Assembly: GCF_036346615.1 (NCBI RefSeq)
Contig: NZ_CP107836.1
Span: 558,001 to 622,000 of the forward strand
Reading direction: 5' to 3'
DNA length: 64,000 bases
Source of the DNA: Streptomyces sp. NBC_00523
GTDB lineage: Bacteria; Actinomycetota; Actinomycetes; Streptomycetales; Streptomycetaceae
Shown piece after piece: positions 18,734 to 27,979 of this stretch. The position numbers and the translations under genes are program-made. The stretch's first letter is position 1. Each line of letters begins with the position of its first letter. Below the pieces are notes generated by a model, which saw only the letters and a program-made list of their open reading frames with translations, was not told the origin of the DNA and did no database searches.

Positions 18734-20166
18734 GCACGACGGAGTCGGCAGGGGCCGCCCGCACCGGCACCACGTCCGTCGGCGCGGTCGTCGGGCTCCT
18801 CGTCCTCTTCGAGCTGACCAGCGGCTTCCTTCAGGGCGGGATCGCCCCGCTGCTGCCGGACATCGGCACGGAGCTGGGGATCGCGGACGCCGATCTCAAC
18901 TGGGTGGTCGCCGCCCAGCTGCTGGCCGCCGCCGTGTCCGTGCCCGCGTTCGGCCGGCTCGGCGACGTGTACGGGCACCGCCTGATGCTGCGGGTCTCGC
19001 TGGTGTGCGTCGCCGTCGGCTCGCTGCTCGTGGCCTTCGCCCCCTCGCTGCCGGTGCTGCTGGCCGGCCGGGTGCTGCTGGGCCCGCTCGCCGCCCTGCT
19101 GCCGCTGGAGATCGCGCTCGTACGCGACCGGCTCTCCGTCGAACGTGCCCGCGGCGCCATCGCGCGCCTGGTCGGGGCGCTCACCCTCGGCACCCTGCTC
19201 GGCGGGGTGGTCATGGGCCTGGCGCACAAGGCGACCGGCGATGTCCGGATCACCCTGCTCCTCCCGGCCGTGCTGGCCCTGCTCTGCGTCCCTGTCTCGT
19301 TCCTGGCGATCCCGGAGTCCACCCGGACGCCGGGCGCCCGGCTCGACTGGCCGGGCGTGGGCCTGCTGAGCCTGGCGGTGCTCCTGCTGCTCGTGGGGAT
19401 CTCCGCGGCGAAGACCGGCCCGCTGCTCTCCGGCGCGGTGCTGGTCCCGGTGCCGCTCGCCCTGCTGGCGGGCGCGGTGTGGGCGGTGCGCGAGCTGCGG
19501 GTGCCGGATCCGCTGGTGGACCTGCGGGCGCTGGCCGACCGCAGTGTCGCCCCGTACTTCCTGTGCGCGGCGGCGTTCGGTGTCGTCTACTTCGGCAGCC
19601 TGGCCCCGGACTCCACGTTCCTCGCGGCGGACCCGGAGCGCACCGGTTACGGCTTCGGGCTCTCCGCCCTCGCCATCTCGCTGATCGCCCTGCCCGCCGG
19701 GGTCGCCGCGGTCGTCTGCTCCTCACTGACCGACCGCATCGCGGGGCGCCTCGGCTACCGCCCCGCGCTGATCGCCTCGTTCGCCCTGATCGGCGTGAGC
19801 TTCCTGTCCACCGCCGCGTTCCACACGGCGATCTGGCAGCTGGTGGCGGCCAAGGTGCTCGCGGGCGCCGGGATCGGCGTGGCGCTCGGCGCGCTGCCCA
19901 CGGTGATCGCGGAGGCCGGTGCCCCCTCCCGTACGGGGATCACCGCGGCCCTGTACAACAACGTGAAGACCCTGGGCGGGGCGGTCGCCGGAGCGGTCAT
20001 CGCGGTCATCCTGGCGACCCCGGCGTCCGAGACCGGAAGCGCCGTCCCCGACACCCAGGAGGCGGCGAGCGAGTCCGGGTACGTCACGGTCTGGCTGCTG
20101 TGCGCGCTGCTCTCGGCGGGCGCGGCCGTGGCGGCGGCCGCCGCGCGGCGTGGGGCGGCGGATTAA
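18730..20166 (+). CDS. MFS transporter
   Basis: A 478-aa major-facilitator permease, probably with 14 helices, as in the DHA2 drug-efflux group. Motif A-like GRLGDVYGHRLML follows helix 2. Helices are evident at VGAVVGLLVLFELTSGF, LLVAFAPSLPVLLAGRVLL, LLPAVLALLCVPVSFLAI and others. It is coupled to the M20 hydrolase by a 4-base ATGA overlap. The substrate is probably linked to that enzyme, but the direction of transport cannot be told. Confidence 0.85.
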   Translation: MSTTESAGAARTGTTSVGAVVGLLVLFELTSGFLQGGIAPLLPDIGTELGIADADLNWVVAAQLLAAAVSVPAFGRLGDVYGHRLMLRVSLVCVAVGSLLVAFAPSLPVLLAGRVLLGPLAALLPLEIALVRDRLSVERARGAIARLVGALTLGTLLGGVVMGLAHKATGDVRITLLLPAVLALLCVPVSFLAIPESTRTPGARLDWPGVGLLSLAVLLLLVGISAAKTGPLLSGAVLVPVPLALLAGAVWAVRELRVPDPLVDLRALADRSVAPYFLCAAAFGVVYFGSLAPDSTFLAADPERTGYGFGLSALAISLIALPAGVAAVVCSSLTDRIAGRLGYRPALIASFALIGVSFLSTAAFHTAIWQLVAAKVLAGAGIGVALGALPTVIAEAGAPSRTGITAALYNNVKTLGGAVAGAVIAVILATPASETGSAVPDTQEAASESGYVTVWLLCALLSAGAAVAAAAARRGAAD

Positions 20167-20193
20167 CCGGGGCGGGCGGAGCGCCCGGCTTGT

Positions 20194-20199
20194 CATACT
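20194..20199 (+). promoter_or_regulatory. -10 box CATACT of a probable leaderless transcript
   Basis: CATACT lies six bases before the ATG at 20206. No ribosome site is present, so the transcript probably starts at or beside the A of the start codon. Confidence 0.45.
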
Positions 20200-20205
20200 G
20201 CTCCG

Positions 20206-21123
20206 ATGACCGACGCACCTGCCCCCGCACTCGACTCACTGGCCGGGCTCGCCTTCGGTGACGCCTTCGGCGACCGCTGGTTCGGCATCCTGCGCCGCGA
20301 GGGCGCCGAGGCCCTGGAGGCGCGGACACTGCCCGAGGAGCCCGTGTGGCGGTGGAGCGACGACACCGCGCAGGCGCTGGTCCTGGTCCGCGAACTCGCC
20401 GAGGGCGAAGGCGCCGTGGACCAGGACCGGTTCGCCCGGCGCCTCGCCGAGGAGTACGCCGCCGACACACACCGCGGCTACGGCGCCTCGATGCACGACG
20501 TGCTGCGCCGGATCGGTGCGGGCGAGCCCTGGCAGGAGCTGGTGTCCGCGCAGTTCGAGGGCATGGGGTCCTGGGGCAACGGGGCGGCGATGCGCGTCGC
20601 CCCGCTCGGCGCCTGGCACGCCGCGGACCTGGACACGGCCATGGAGCAGGCCGCCCGCCAGAGCGCGGTCTCGCACCACCACCCGGAGGCCGCCGCCGGG
20701 GCGGTGGCGGTTGCCGTGGCCGCGGCGCTGGCCGTGCGCGGCCGGGGCGGTCCGGCGCCCGGGCGCGCCGCGTTCCTCCAGGAGGTCGCCGCGCACCTGT
20801 CCGACAGTGAGGTGCGCTCGGGCATCCGGATCGCGTCCCGGATGCCCGCCCGCACCTCGGTCCGCCACGCGGCGGAGGTCCTGGGCTCCGGCTACCGGAT
20901 GTCCGGGCCGGACACCGTCCCGTTCGCACTGTGGTGCGCGGCGGGGCACCTGGACGACCTGGAGGAGGGGCTGTGGTGCACGGTGGCGGGGCGCGGTGAC
21001 ATCGACACCACCTGCGCCATCGCGGGAGGCGTGATCGCCGCCCGTACCGGCGTCGCCGCCCTGCCCCCGGCCTGGCACACGGCACGCGAGCCGCTGCCGG
21101 AGTGGGCGGCGCTCAGCGCCTGA
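20206..21123 (+). CDS. ADP-ribosylglycohydrolase family protein
   Basis: A 305-aa all-helical dinuclear-magnesium hydrolase of the DraG/ARH family, which removes ADP-ribose from proteins or small molecules. The metal-binding pair is visible as WSDDTAQAL near residue 48 and RGDIDTTCAIAGGVIAARTG near 263. GLAFGDAFGDRWFG near the N-terminus is also typical. There is no ribosome site before the ATG and a -10-like CATACT sits just upstream, suggesting a leaderless mRNA. It converges on the methyltransferase gene with an 11-base overlap of coding ends. Confidence 0.85.
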   Translation: MTDAPAPALDSLAGLAFGDAFGDRWFGILRREGAEALEARTLPEEPVWRWSDDTAQALVLVRELAEGEGAVDQDRFARRLAEEYAADTHRGYGASMHDVLRRIGAGEPWQELVSAQFEGMGSWGNGAAMRVAPLGAWHAADLDTAMEQAARQSAVSHHHPEAAAGAVAVAVAAALAVRGRGGPAPGRAAFLQEVAAHLSDSEVRSGIRIASRMPARTSVRHAAEVLGSGYRMSGPDTVPFALWCAAGHLDDLEEGLWCTVAGRGDIDTTCAIAGGVIAARTGVAALPPAWHTAREPLPEWAALSA

Positions 21124-22255
21124 CCGCGCGCAGTACGACGAACTTCGGGTCGCCCGCCACCGTCGCGCAGTTGCCGAAGACCCGGCGCAGGGTGGTGTGG
21201 TGGCCCAGGTGCCGGTTGGCGACGACCCAGAGCTCGCCGCCCGGGCGCAGGGCGCGCCGGGCCCCGTGGAACATGGTCCGGGCGGTCGCGTCGGTGGTGG
21301 CCTGGTGGGAGTGGAACGGCGGGTTGTTGAGGACCAGGTCGGCGCTTCCGGGCTCGGCGTCGGCCAGTCCGTCCCCGACGACGAAGCGCGCCCGGTCGTC
21401 CGGCCCGGCGTTGTCGCGGAAGGTCGCCTCGGCCGAGGCCACGGCCTGGTACGACTCGTCCACGAAGGTGAGGGTGGCGTCGGGGTTGGCGAGGGCGGCG
21501 GCGAGGCCGAGGACGCCGTTGCCGCAGCCGAGGTCCACGACGCGGTCGGGGCCGCTGCGGTCCGGCAGGTGCTTGAGGAAGAAACGGGTGCCGATGTCGA
21601 GCCGGTCGGCGCAGAAGATCCCGGCGTGGTTGGTGACGGTACGCCCGGCGGCCGCCCCGGCATCCGGGGGCAGCGCGTAACGCAGCGGCCAGGGGCTGGG
21701 GGTGCGGGGCAGGGCGGGGTCCGGGGTGCAGTGGATGAGCCGGGCCTTGCGGACGGCGAGGGAGGTCCGGGTCGGGCCGATGATGCGCTCGAACAGGCTG
21801 AGCGTGGAGGTGTGGATCTCCTTGACCATCCCGGTGCCGACGACGACCGTGCCGGCGTGCACGGCGGGCGCGATGCGGTGGAGCTGGTCCTCCAGGAGCG
21901 CGAGGCTCTTCGGCACGCGTACGAGGAGGACGTCGACGCGGTCCGGCGGAGTGTCGCGCGGGGACATGAGGCGCACCGCTCCGGCGGGCAGCCCATTCCG
22001 CTCCAGGTTCGCGGCGGTGGCCCGCTGCCCGAGGTAGGAGTCGCTGATCTGTACGGGGTGGTGCGCGGCCAGGACCGTACTCAGGGCGCCCCAGCGGTCG
22101 CCGATCACGACGACGTTCCCCGAGACGTCGACCGCCTCCTCCAGGTGCTGGAGCAGATAGGCGTCGGCCGCGTCCCAGGCACGGAACGGGTCGCGGGGGT
22201 CCTCGGGGAAGCGGGCGAGGTCGTATCCGGCCTCTGACGTCGTCAAACGGTTCAT
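21113..22255 (-). CDS. rRNA (guanine-N2)-methyltransferase, RsmC/RlmG type
   Basis: A 380-aa protein with two Rossmann-like halves, as in RlmG and RsmC. The N-terminal half is degenerate (VSGNVVVIGDRWGALST). The C-terminal half has the SAM motif VVDLGCGNGVLGLAA and the catalytic NPPF motif in LVLNNPPFHSH, which marks N-methylation of guanine exocyclic amines. The target is probably 16S or 23S rRNA; which base cannot be decided. No ribosome site precedes the ATG. TAGCCT lies nine bases upstream, so a leaderless transcript is likely. Confidence 0.85.
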   Translation of the reverse strand: MNRLTTSEAGYDLARFPEDPRDPFRAWDAADAYLLQHLEEAVDVSGNVVVIGDRWGALSTVLAAHHPVQISDSYLGQRATAANLERNGLPAGAVRLMSPRDTPPDRVDVLLVRVPKSLALLEDQLHRIAPAVHAGTVVVGTGMVKEIHTSTLSLFERIIGPTRTSLAVRKARLIHCTPDPALPRTPSPWPLRYALPPDAGAAAGRTVTNHAGIFCADRLDIGTRFFLKHLPDRSGPDRVVDLGCGNGVLGLAAALANPDATLTFVDESYQAVASAEATFRDNAGPDDRARFVVGDGLADAEPGSADLVLNNPPFHSHQATTDATARTMFHGARRALRPGGELWVVANRHLGHHTTLRRVFGNCATVAGDPKFVVLRAVRR

Positions 22256-22340
22256 TGTGCGTTCAGGCTAACCGAGCGGCGCCCGGCGCCCGTACCACGC
22301 AGGGGGCGCGACGGCCGTGGCCGCCGCGCCGTACCGCCGG

Positions 22341-22541
22341 CTACGGCAGTCGCTTGTCCAGGGCCGCCCGGCCCTCCCTGGCCAGGGTGCGCTCCGCCCA
22401 CTGGAGGTTCGCCGGGGTCAGGTCCCGCCCGGACGCGAGCACCAGGTCCTCGGCGGACGGGTTGTCCGTGGCGCCGGTGTGCAAGAGGTCGTCCGGAGTC
22501 AGGCCCCGGGTACTGGATACGGATTCGGACTCGTCGCTCAT
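22341..22541 (-). CDS. small hypothetical protein (66 aa)
   Basis: A 66-aa acidic, soluble protein, MSDESESVSSTRGLTPDDLL at the start and ending TLAREGRAALDKRLP. It has no signal peptide, helix span or recognised motif. It is accepted as real because a strong AAGGAGG ribosome site lies 5 bases before the ATG and codon third positions are GC-rich. It ends 85 bases before the start of the rRNA methyltransferase gene on the same strand and may share its promoter region. Confidence 0.7.
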   Translation of the reverse strand: MSDESESVSSTRGLTPDDLLHTGATDNPSAEDLVLASGRDLTPANLQWAERTLAREGRAALDKRLP

Positions 22542-22789
22542 GCCGCCTCCTTGTCCTTCCCGTCATTCTCGCCCGCCCCCGGCGCTCCCGCATCCGAGAC
22601 CGGGACGGGGTTCCGGAACGGGTTCCGGGCCCTCACTTGACCTGCACATGATAGATACGTGGGGTTCACACATCGTGACGGTCCGCATGGAAGGCTCCCG
22701 CGTACACATAGCGGACACGACCACCGCGGAGCCGTCCCCCACCCCGTGACGGCGCCGCGGTGCGCGTATTCCCGGAGAGGACACCCCAC
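22542..22789. promoter_or_regulatory. 248-base intergenic region before the secreted endonuclease
   Basis: This region separates divergent genes. TTGACC at 22637 with TGGGGT 17 bases later is a possible promoter for the endonuclease. An ORF of 33 codons (22648-22749) starts MIDTWGSHIVTV; it has no ribosome site and I do not call it a gene. Confidence 0.35.
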
Positions 22790-23608
22790 ATGTCCCGTCG
22801 TCACCTTCCCGCGCGCCACGCACTGCCCGCCGCGCTCGCCGCGCTCGTGGTGTTCAGCGGCACGGCCGCCGCCGCGCCCGTCCCGACGCCACCACCCACC
22901 GCCGCCTCCGCGCTCTCCGCGCTGGACGACACGTACTACCAGGACGCGACCGGCAAGACCGGCGCCGCGCTGAAGAGCGCCCTGCACACGATCATCAGCG
23001 ACCAGAGCAAGCTCACCTACAGCCAGGTCTGGGACGCCCTGAAGGACACCGACGAGGACCCGGCGAACTCCTCGAACATCATCGAGCTGTACACCGGGCG
23101 CTCCGAGCCGAAGAGCAACAACGGCGGCAGCACCGGCCAGTGGAACCGCGAACACGTCTGGGCCAAATCCCACGGCGACTTCGGCACGGCCACCGGCCCC
23201 GGCACCGACATCCACCACCTGCGCCCGTCCGACGTCCAGGTCAACTCCACGCGCGGCAACAAGGACTTCGACAACGGCGGTACGGAGCTGAGCGACGCCC
23301 CGGGCAACTACACCGACTCCGACTCCTTCGAACCGCGCGACGCGGTCAAGGGCGACGTGGCGCGGATGATCCTCTACATGGCCGTGCGCTACGAGGGCGA
23401 CGACGCGTTCCCCGACCTGGAGCCCAACGACAGCGTGTCCAACGGCTCCTCACCGCACATCGGCCGGCTCTCCGTACTCAAGGCATGGAGCGAGCAGGAC
23501 CCGCCGGACACCTTCGAGAAGCGGCGCAACGACGTCATATACGAGGACTACCAGCACAACCGGAACCCGTTCGTGGACCACCCCGAGTGGGTGGAGGCCA
23601 TCTGGTGA
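22790..23608 (+). CDS. secreted endonuclease I family nuclease
   Basis: A 272-aa extracellular nuclease of the EndA/NucM (endonuclease I) family. A Sec signal peptide (basic start, then LPAALAALVVFSGTAAA) gives cleavage near residue 30. The beta-beta-alpha metal active site is visible as WNREHVWAKSHGDFG, with DIHHLRPSD supplying further catalytic residues. The rest is intact, including the C-terminal helices ending HPEWVEAIW. It should degrade DNA or RNA outside the cell for nutrients. ATG 22790 has GAGAGG upstream; the longer in-frame start has no site. Confidence 0.88.
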   Translation: MSRRHLPARHALPAALAALVVFSGTAAAAPVPTPPPTAASALSALDDTYYQDATGKTGAALKSALHTIISDQSKLTYSQVWDALKDTDEDPANSSNIIELYTGRSEPKSNNGGSTGQWNREHVWAKSHGDFGTATGPGTDIHHLRPSDVQVNSTRGNKDFDNGGTELSDAPGNYTDSDSFEPRDAVKGDVARMILYMAVRYEGDDAFPDLEPNDSVSNGSSPHIGRLSVLKAWSEQDPPDTFEKRRNDVIYEDYQHNRNPFVDHPEWVEAIW

Positions 23609-23621
23609 CGGACCCGCGCCT

Positions 23622-23645
23622 CTGACACCGGCCGCCGGCCGTCAG
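23622..23645. terminator. imperfect hairpin between convergent genes
   Basis: An imperfect GC-rich stem with CTGAC/GTCAG ends and a CCGGC/GCCGG core lies between the nuclease stop and the lipoprotein stop. It probably serves both genes. Confidence 0.45.
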
Positions 23646-24208
23646 CTCCGCTCCGCCTGGGCGATCCGGGGGAACGACTTGACGCCGGCGGCCTTGCGGC
23701 TGTTGGCGTGCTGGCTGACGGTCTTGTCGGTCGGCGCGTCCGGGAAGCCGAGCACCACGGAGTCCAGCACCTTGCCCGACGCATCCACGAACTCGACGCG
23801 CACGGCGAAGAACGCTTCCTCGCCGCTCCGGTTGGTCACCCGCACCAGGGCGCTGCGGAACTTCTCCCCGGACTGGACGGCGATGCCGTTGACGGAGACG
23901 TCGTCCACCGCGTTGCCCTTGCCCTCGACACCCTTGAGGGTCGCCGCGGCCTTCTGCCGGTTGCGCTCGGCGTCGGCGGAGACGGAGGCGGCGAACTCGT
24001 CCGGGGTGCGCTCGCTACGGGTCGGGCTCGGGCTCGCCGTCGGCTCGGCCGAGAGCGTGCGGGTGCTTCTGGCCGTACCCGGCGACGAGGTGTCGGAGTC
24101 ACCGCAGGCGGCCGCCCCGGCGACGAGCACCGCGACGAGTACGGCGGGGGTCAGGCCGCGGAAGGCGCAGCCTCGGAAGGGGCGCCGCGCGGGGCCGGTC
24201 CGGTTCAC
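23642..24208 (-). CDS. FxLYD-like lipoprotein
   Basis: A 188-aa lipoprotein. A basic start and the hydrophobic span GLTPAVLVAVLVAGAAACGDS give a lipobox with the lipidated Cys near residue 37. A Ser/Thr/Pro-rich linker follows. The C-terminal region, GEKFRSALVRVTNRSGEEAFFAVRVEF through VLDSVVLGF, has the strand pattern of FxLYD-type beta-sandwich domains. GTG 24208 has CGGAG at 5 nt. Other in-frame starts far upstream on this strand belong to the antisense of the next gene. The function is unknown; it is probably surface-exposed. Confidence 0.75.
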   Translation of the reverse strand: MNRTGPARRPFRGCAFRGLTPAVLVAVLVAGAAACGDSDTSSPGTARSTRTLSAEPTASPSPTRSERTPDEFAASVSADAERNRQKAAATLKGVEGKGNAVDDVSVNGIAVQSGEKFRSALVRVTNRSGEEAFFAVRVEFVDASGKVLDSVVLGFPDAPTDKTVSQHANSRKAAGVKSFPRIAQAERS

Positions 24209-24358
24209 AAACGCTCCGTCCACGAAGCGGGCACGGAGAAGCAGCGCTTCCCGCACCCGGGATGACCAACTCGCCCATATTACGATCAAAAGGTATGAAT
24301 TGACTCGTTGAATCACCCGCCCCGCACGCAGTGCGCGCAATTCCCCGGGAGGGAACTG

Positions 24359-25474
24359 ATGGACACGGACGCCCTGACCGCCGGCCTGCTGCAGGAGCTC
24401 CGCCGGAGCAGGCCCTATCCCGCCCTGTCCCTGACCATGCCGACCCACCGGCGCGCCCCGGACAACGCCCAGGACGCCGTACGGCTGCGCAACCTGCTGT
24501 CGGAGGCCCACAACCGGCTGGAGGCCGACCCGCAGGCCGACCGGGAGACCTGTGCCGCGATCAAGCGGCAGCTCGACCGCGCGGCCGGTGAACTCGACCA
24601 GCGCCGGGCCCTGGACGCGCTGGTGCTCCTCGCCACCGCCGACGAGTACCAGATCTGGCGGCTGCCGCGTACCGCACCCGAACGGGTGGTGCTGAGCGAC
24701 AGCTACCTCACCCGCAACCTGGTCGCCGCGAAGGCGCAGGCCCGCCCCTTCTGGGCGCTGACCGTGGCCGCCGACCACGCCGCCCTCTTCAGCGGCACCA
24801 CCGAGTCCGCGCAGGAGGCCCACGTCGGCGGCTTCCCGCTGGCCGCCCCGCGCGAGGAGTTCAACCCGCAGCGCATGGAGCAGATCGGGGACACGGCGAG
24901 CAACTTCGCCAGCGAGGACACCCGCAACTTCCTGCGCACGGTGGACGAGAAGCTGCGCGCCGTCCTGGCCACCGACCCCCGCCCGCTGTACCTGGTGGGC
25001 ATCGCACCGGCGCTCGCACTGTTCGACGAGGTCAGCGAGTGCGCCAAGGACGCGGTCGGCCGGGTCACCAAGGGCGCGCCCGCCGACAACGCGCCCCGCG
25101 ACCTGCTCACCGAGCTGCGCCCGGCCCTGGACGCGCGGCGCGAGCACTTCGCGAAGGAGATCGAGGGGCGGCTGGACGCGGCGCGCGGCCGCAAGGCGTT
25201 CGCCGGCGGTCTGGACGAGGTGTGGGCCGCGGTGCGCGAGGGCCGCGCCGGTCTGGTGGCCGTGGAGGAGCACTACCAGCAGACGGTACGGGTCGACCAG
25301 GAGCACCTGAAGCCGGTGACCGACGACGTGGTGGACCCGTCCGACGCGAGCGTCCGCGAGGACGTCGTGGACGAACTGGTCGAGGCGGCGCTGGACAGCG
25401 GCGCGGAGGTGTTCTTCGTCGCGGACGACTCGCTGAAGGGGCACGGCCGCATCGCGGCCGAACTGCGCTTCTGA
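24359..25474 (+). CDS. baeRF-family (bacterial eRF1-like) protein
   Basis: A 371-aa protein that looks like a bacterial archaeo-eukaryotic release-factor homologue (baeRF group). It starts MDTDALTAGLLQELRRSRPY, has the middle-domain stretch RPFWALTVAADHAALFSG and ends with an L7Ae-like domain, SGAEVFFVADDSLKGHGRIAAELRF. The canonical GGQ peptide-release loop is absent; HVGGFPLA is the closest stretch. Direct termination activity is therefore unlikely. A role on stalled or hibernating ribosomes is proposed for the group but unproven. ATG 24359 has GGGAGGG upstream. It converges on the phosphoketolase gene across a very strong terminator. Confidence 0.75.
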   Translation: MDTDALTAGLLQELRRSRPYPALSLTMPTHRRAPDNAQDAVRLRNLLSEAHNRLEADPQADRETCAAIKRQLDRAAGELDQRRALDALVLLATADEYQIWRLPRTAPERVVLSDSYLTRNLVAAKAQARPFWALTVAADHAALFSGTTESAQEAHVGGFPLAAPREEFNPQRMEQIGDTASNFASEDTRNFLRTVDEKLRAVLATDPRPLYLVGIAPALALFDEVSECAKDAVGRVTKGAPADNAPRDLLTELRPALDARREHFAKEIEGRLDAARGRKAFAGGLDEVWAAVREGRAGLVAVEEHYQQTVRVDQEHLKPVTDDVVDPSDASVREDVVDELVEAALDSGAEVFFVADDSLKGHGRIAAELRF

Positions 25475-25489
25475 GCCCGCGCGGTACGC

Positions 25490-25529
25490 GGTGAGGGCCC
25501 GGACGAGGATTCTCGTCCGGGCCCTCACC
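25490..25529. terminator. 18-bp bidirectional terminator
   Basis: Perfect 18-bp stem (25490-25507 with 25512-25529) with a GATT loop, between the convergent baeRF and phosphoketolase genes. It is 16 bases from each stop codon and should end both transcripts. Confidence 0.88.
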
Positions 25530-25545
25530 GTGTGCCTGGGGCGGC

Positions 25546-27924
25546 TCAGCCCTCCCAGGTCCAGTCGGCGACCTCGGGCAGGTCGGTGCCGTGTTCGCGG
25601 ATCCAGGCGTGGTGGCGGGTGCGGGTGTCGGCCATCTCCTGCCGCACCGCCACGGCGCGTACGCCCAGGCCGGGCACCCGGTCGATGACGTCCATGACCA
25701 GCCGGTAGCGGTCGAGGTCGTTGCGGACGACCATGTCGAAGGGCGTGGTGGTCGTGCCCTCCTCCTTGTAGCCCCGCACGTGCAGTTCGCCATGGCCGCT
25801 ACGGCGGTAGGCCAGCCGGTGGATCAACCACGGGTAGCCGTGGTAGGCGAAGATGACCGGCCTGTCCCGGGTGAACAGCGCGTCGTACTCGGAGTCCGGC
25901 ATGCCGTGCGGGTGCTCGGAGTGCGGCATGAGCCGGGCCATGTCGACCACGTTGACCACCCGCACGGCCAGCTCCGGCAGATGGCGCCGGAGCAGCTGGG
26001 CCGCCGCCAGTGTCTCCAGCGTGGGTACGTCACCGGCGCAGGCGAGGACGACGTCGGGCTCCCGGCTGCCGTCCTCCGTGCCCGCCCACTCCCAGAGACC
26101 GGCGCCGCGCGCGCAGTGCACCCGGGCTTGGTCGAGGGTGAGCCAGTCGAAGCTGGGCTGCTTGCCGGCCACGATGACGTTGACGTAGTCCCGGCTGCGC
26201 AGGGCGTGGTCCGCGACGGAGAGCAGGGTGTTGGCGTCCGGCGGCAGGTAGACGCGTACGACTTCGGGGCTCTTGTTGAGGATGTGGTCCACGAAGCCCG
26301 GGTCCTGGTGCGAGAAGCCGTTGTGGTCCTGGCGCCAGACGTGCGAGGTGAGCAGGTAGTTCAGCGAGGCGATGGGGCGGCGCCAGGCGAGGCGGCGCGA
26401 GGTGCGCAGCCACTTGATGTGCTGGTTGACCATCGAGTCCACGATGTGCGCGAAGGCCTCGTAGCAGGAGAACAGCCCGTGCCGCCCGGTCAGCAGATAG
26501 CCCTCCAGCCAGCCCTGGCACAGGTGCTCGGACAGGACCTCCATGACCCGGCCGTCGCGCTCCAGGTGCTCGTCCGTCGGCAGGGTGCGGGCCTGCCACG
26601 CCTTGCCGCTGACCTCGTACACCGCGTCGAGCCGGTTGGACGCCGTCTCGTCCGGGCCCACGAGCCGGAAGTCCCTGTGGTCCGCCGTCGCCGCCATGAC
26701 CGCTTCGAGGAGACCGCCCAGGACGCGGGTGGGCTCGCGGAGCGTGGTGCCGGGGCGGTCGACGGGGACGGCGAACCCGTCGAGGTCCGGGACGGGCAGG
26801 TCGCGCAGGAGCAGGCCGCCGTTGGCGTACGGGCTGGCGCCGAGGCGGGCGGCGCCCTCGGGGACACAGGCCAGCACCTGTGCGGTCGGGCGGCCCTCGG
26901 CGTCGAAGAGTTCGTCCGGCCGGTAGGACCGCATCCACGCCTCCAGCTGGCGCAGATGGTCCGGGTTGTCGCGGACGCCGGGCAGCGGGACCTGGTGGGC
27001 GCGCCAGGTGCCTTCCACGGGCAGTCCGTCGACCTCGGCGGGCCCGGTCCAGCCCTTCGGGGTGCGCAGCACGATCATCGGCCAGCGCGGGCGTTCGGTC
27101 TCACCGCCGGTGCGGGCGGCGGCCTGGATCTCCGCGATGCGGTCGGCGGCGCGGTCCATGGCGAGAGCCATCGCCCGGTGCACGGCGCGGGGTTCGTCGC
27201 CCTCCACGTACAGCGGGTCGTGTCCGTAGCCGCGCAGCAGGGCGTCGAGCTCGGTGTGCGGGAGACGGGCGAGGACCGTGGGGTTGGCGATCTTGTAGCC
27301 GTTGAGGTGGAGGACCGGCAGGACGGCCCCGTCGTGGACCGGGTCGAGGAACTTGTTGGCGTGCCAGGACCCGGCGAGCGGTCCGGTCTCCGCCTCGCCG
27401 TCGCCGATGACGCAGGTGACCAGCAGTTCGGGGTGGTCGAGGGCGGCGCCGTAGGCGTGGGCGAGGGAGTAGCCGAGTTCGCCGCCCTCGTGGATGGAGC
27501 CGGGGGTCTCGGGGGCGACGTGGCTGGGGACGCCGCCGGGGAACGAGAACTGCTTGAACAGCAGGCCCATGCCTGCCGCGTCCCTGCTGACGTCCGGGTA
27601 CACCTCCGAGTAGCTGCCCTCCAGCCAGGAACCGGCGAGGACGGCGGGCCCGCCGTGGCCGGGTCCCCAGATGCAGAGCGCCGGTGTTCCGCGCGCGCCG
27701 ATGAGGCGGTTGAGGTGGGTGTACACGAGGTTGAGCCCGGGCGAGGTGCCCCAGTGTCCGAGCAGCCGGGGCTTGATGTGCTCGGGGGCGAGCGGCCGGG
27801 TCAGCAGGGGGTTGTCCATCAGGTAGATCTGCCCGACGGCCAGGTAGTTGGCGGCCCGCCAGTGCGCGTCCAGCGCGTCGAGCTCCTGGTCGGACGGGCC
27901 GGGCCGCGGTGGGGCGTCGCTCAT
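25546..27924 (-). CDS. xfp: phosphoketolase (xylulose-5-P / fructose-6-P)
   Basis: A 792-aa thiamine-diphosphate enzyme that cleaves xylulose-5-phosphate or fructose-6-phosphate with phosphate to acetyl phosphate. Signature motifs are [18 protein letters not shown] near residue 57, [15 protein letters not shown], the cofactor site [20 protein letters not shown] and [13 protein letters not shown]. The length is normal for the family. ATG 27924 has AGAGG upstream. An acetate kinase or phosphotransacetylase gene, the usual partner, is not in the window. The semialdehyde dehydrogenase lies 55 bases upstream on the same strand and is probably co-transcribed. Confidence 0.92.
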   Translation of the reverse strand: MSDAPPRPGPSDQELDALDAHWRAANYLAVGQIYLMDNPLLTRPLAPEHIKPRLLGHWGTSPGLNLVYTHLNRLIGARGTPALCIWGPGHGGPAVLAGSWLEGSYSEVYPDVSRDAAGMGLLFKQFSFPGGVPSHVAPETPGSIHEGGELGYSLAHAYGAALDHPELLVTCVIGDGEAETGPLAGSWHANKFLDPVHDGAVLPVLHLNGYKIANPTVLARLPHTELDALLRGYGHDPLYVEGDEPRAVHRAMALAMDRAADRIAEIQAAARTGGETERPRWPMIVLRTPKGWTGPAEVDGLPVEGTWRAHQVPLPGVRDNPDHLRQLEAWMRSYRPDELFDAEGRPTAQVLACVPEGAARLGASPYANGGLLLRDLPVPDLDGFAVPVDRPGTTLREPTRVLGGLLEAVMAATADHRDFRLVGPDETASNRLDAVYEVSGKAWQARTLPTDEHLERDGRVMEVLSEHLCQGWLEGYLLTGRHGLFSCYEAFAHIVDSMVNQHIKWLRTSRRLAWRRPIASLNYLLTSHVWRQDHNGFSHQDPGFVDHILNKSPEVVRVYLPPDANTLLSVADHALRSRDYVNVIVAGKQPSFDWLTLDQARVHCARGAGLWEWAGTEDGSREPDVVLACAGDVPTLETLAAAQLLRRHLPELAVRVVNVVDMARLMPHSEHPHGMPDSEYDALFTRDRPVIFAYHGYPWLIHRLAYRRSGHGELHVRGYKEEGTTTTPFDMVVRNDLDRYRLVMDVIDRVPGLGVRAVAVRQEMADTRTRHHAWIREHGTDLPEVADWTWEG

Positions 27925-27979
27925 GGTGACCTCTCGGCGGGGCGGGTTCGGGGGCGGGGGCGGGACGTCGCGGGCACGG

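Noticed and set aside
22648..22749. 33-codon ORF before the secreted nuclease
   Set aside because: No ribosome site, less biased codons than real genes here, and it overlaps the likely nuclease promoter.
23642..25528. 628-codon minus-strand frame
   Set aside because: Only its last 188 codons are a real gene (the lipoprotein); the rest is antisense to the baeRF gene.
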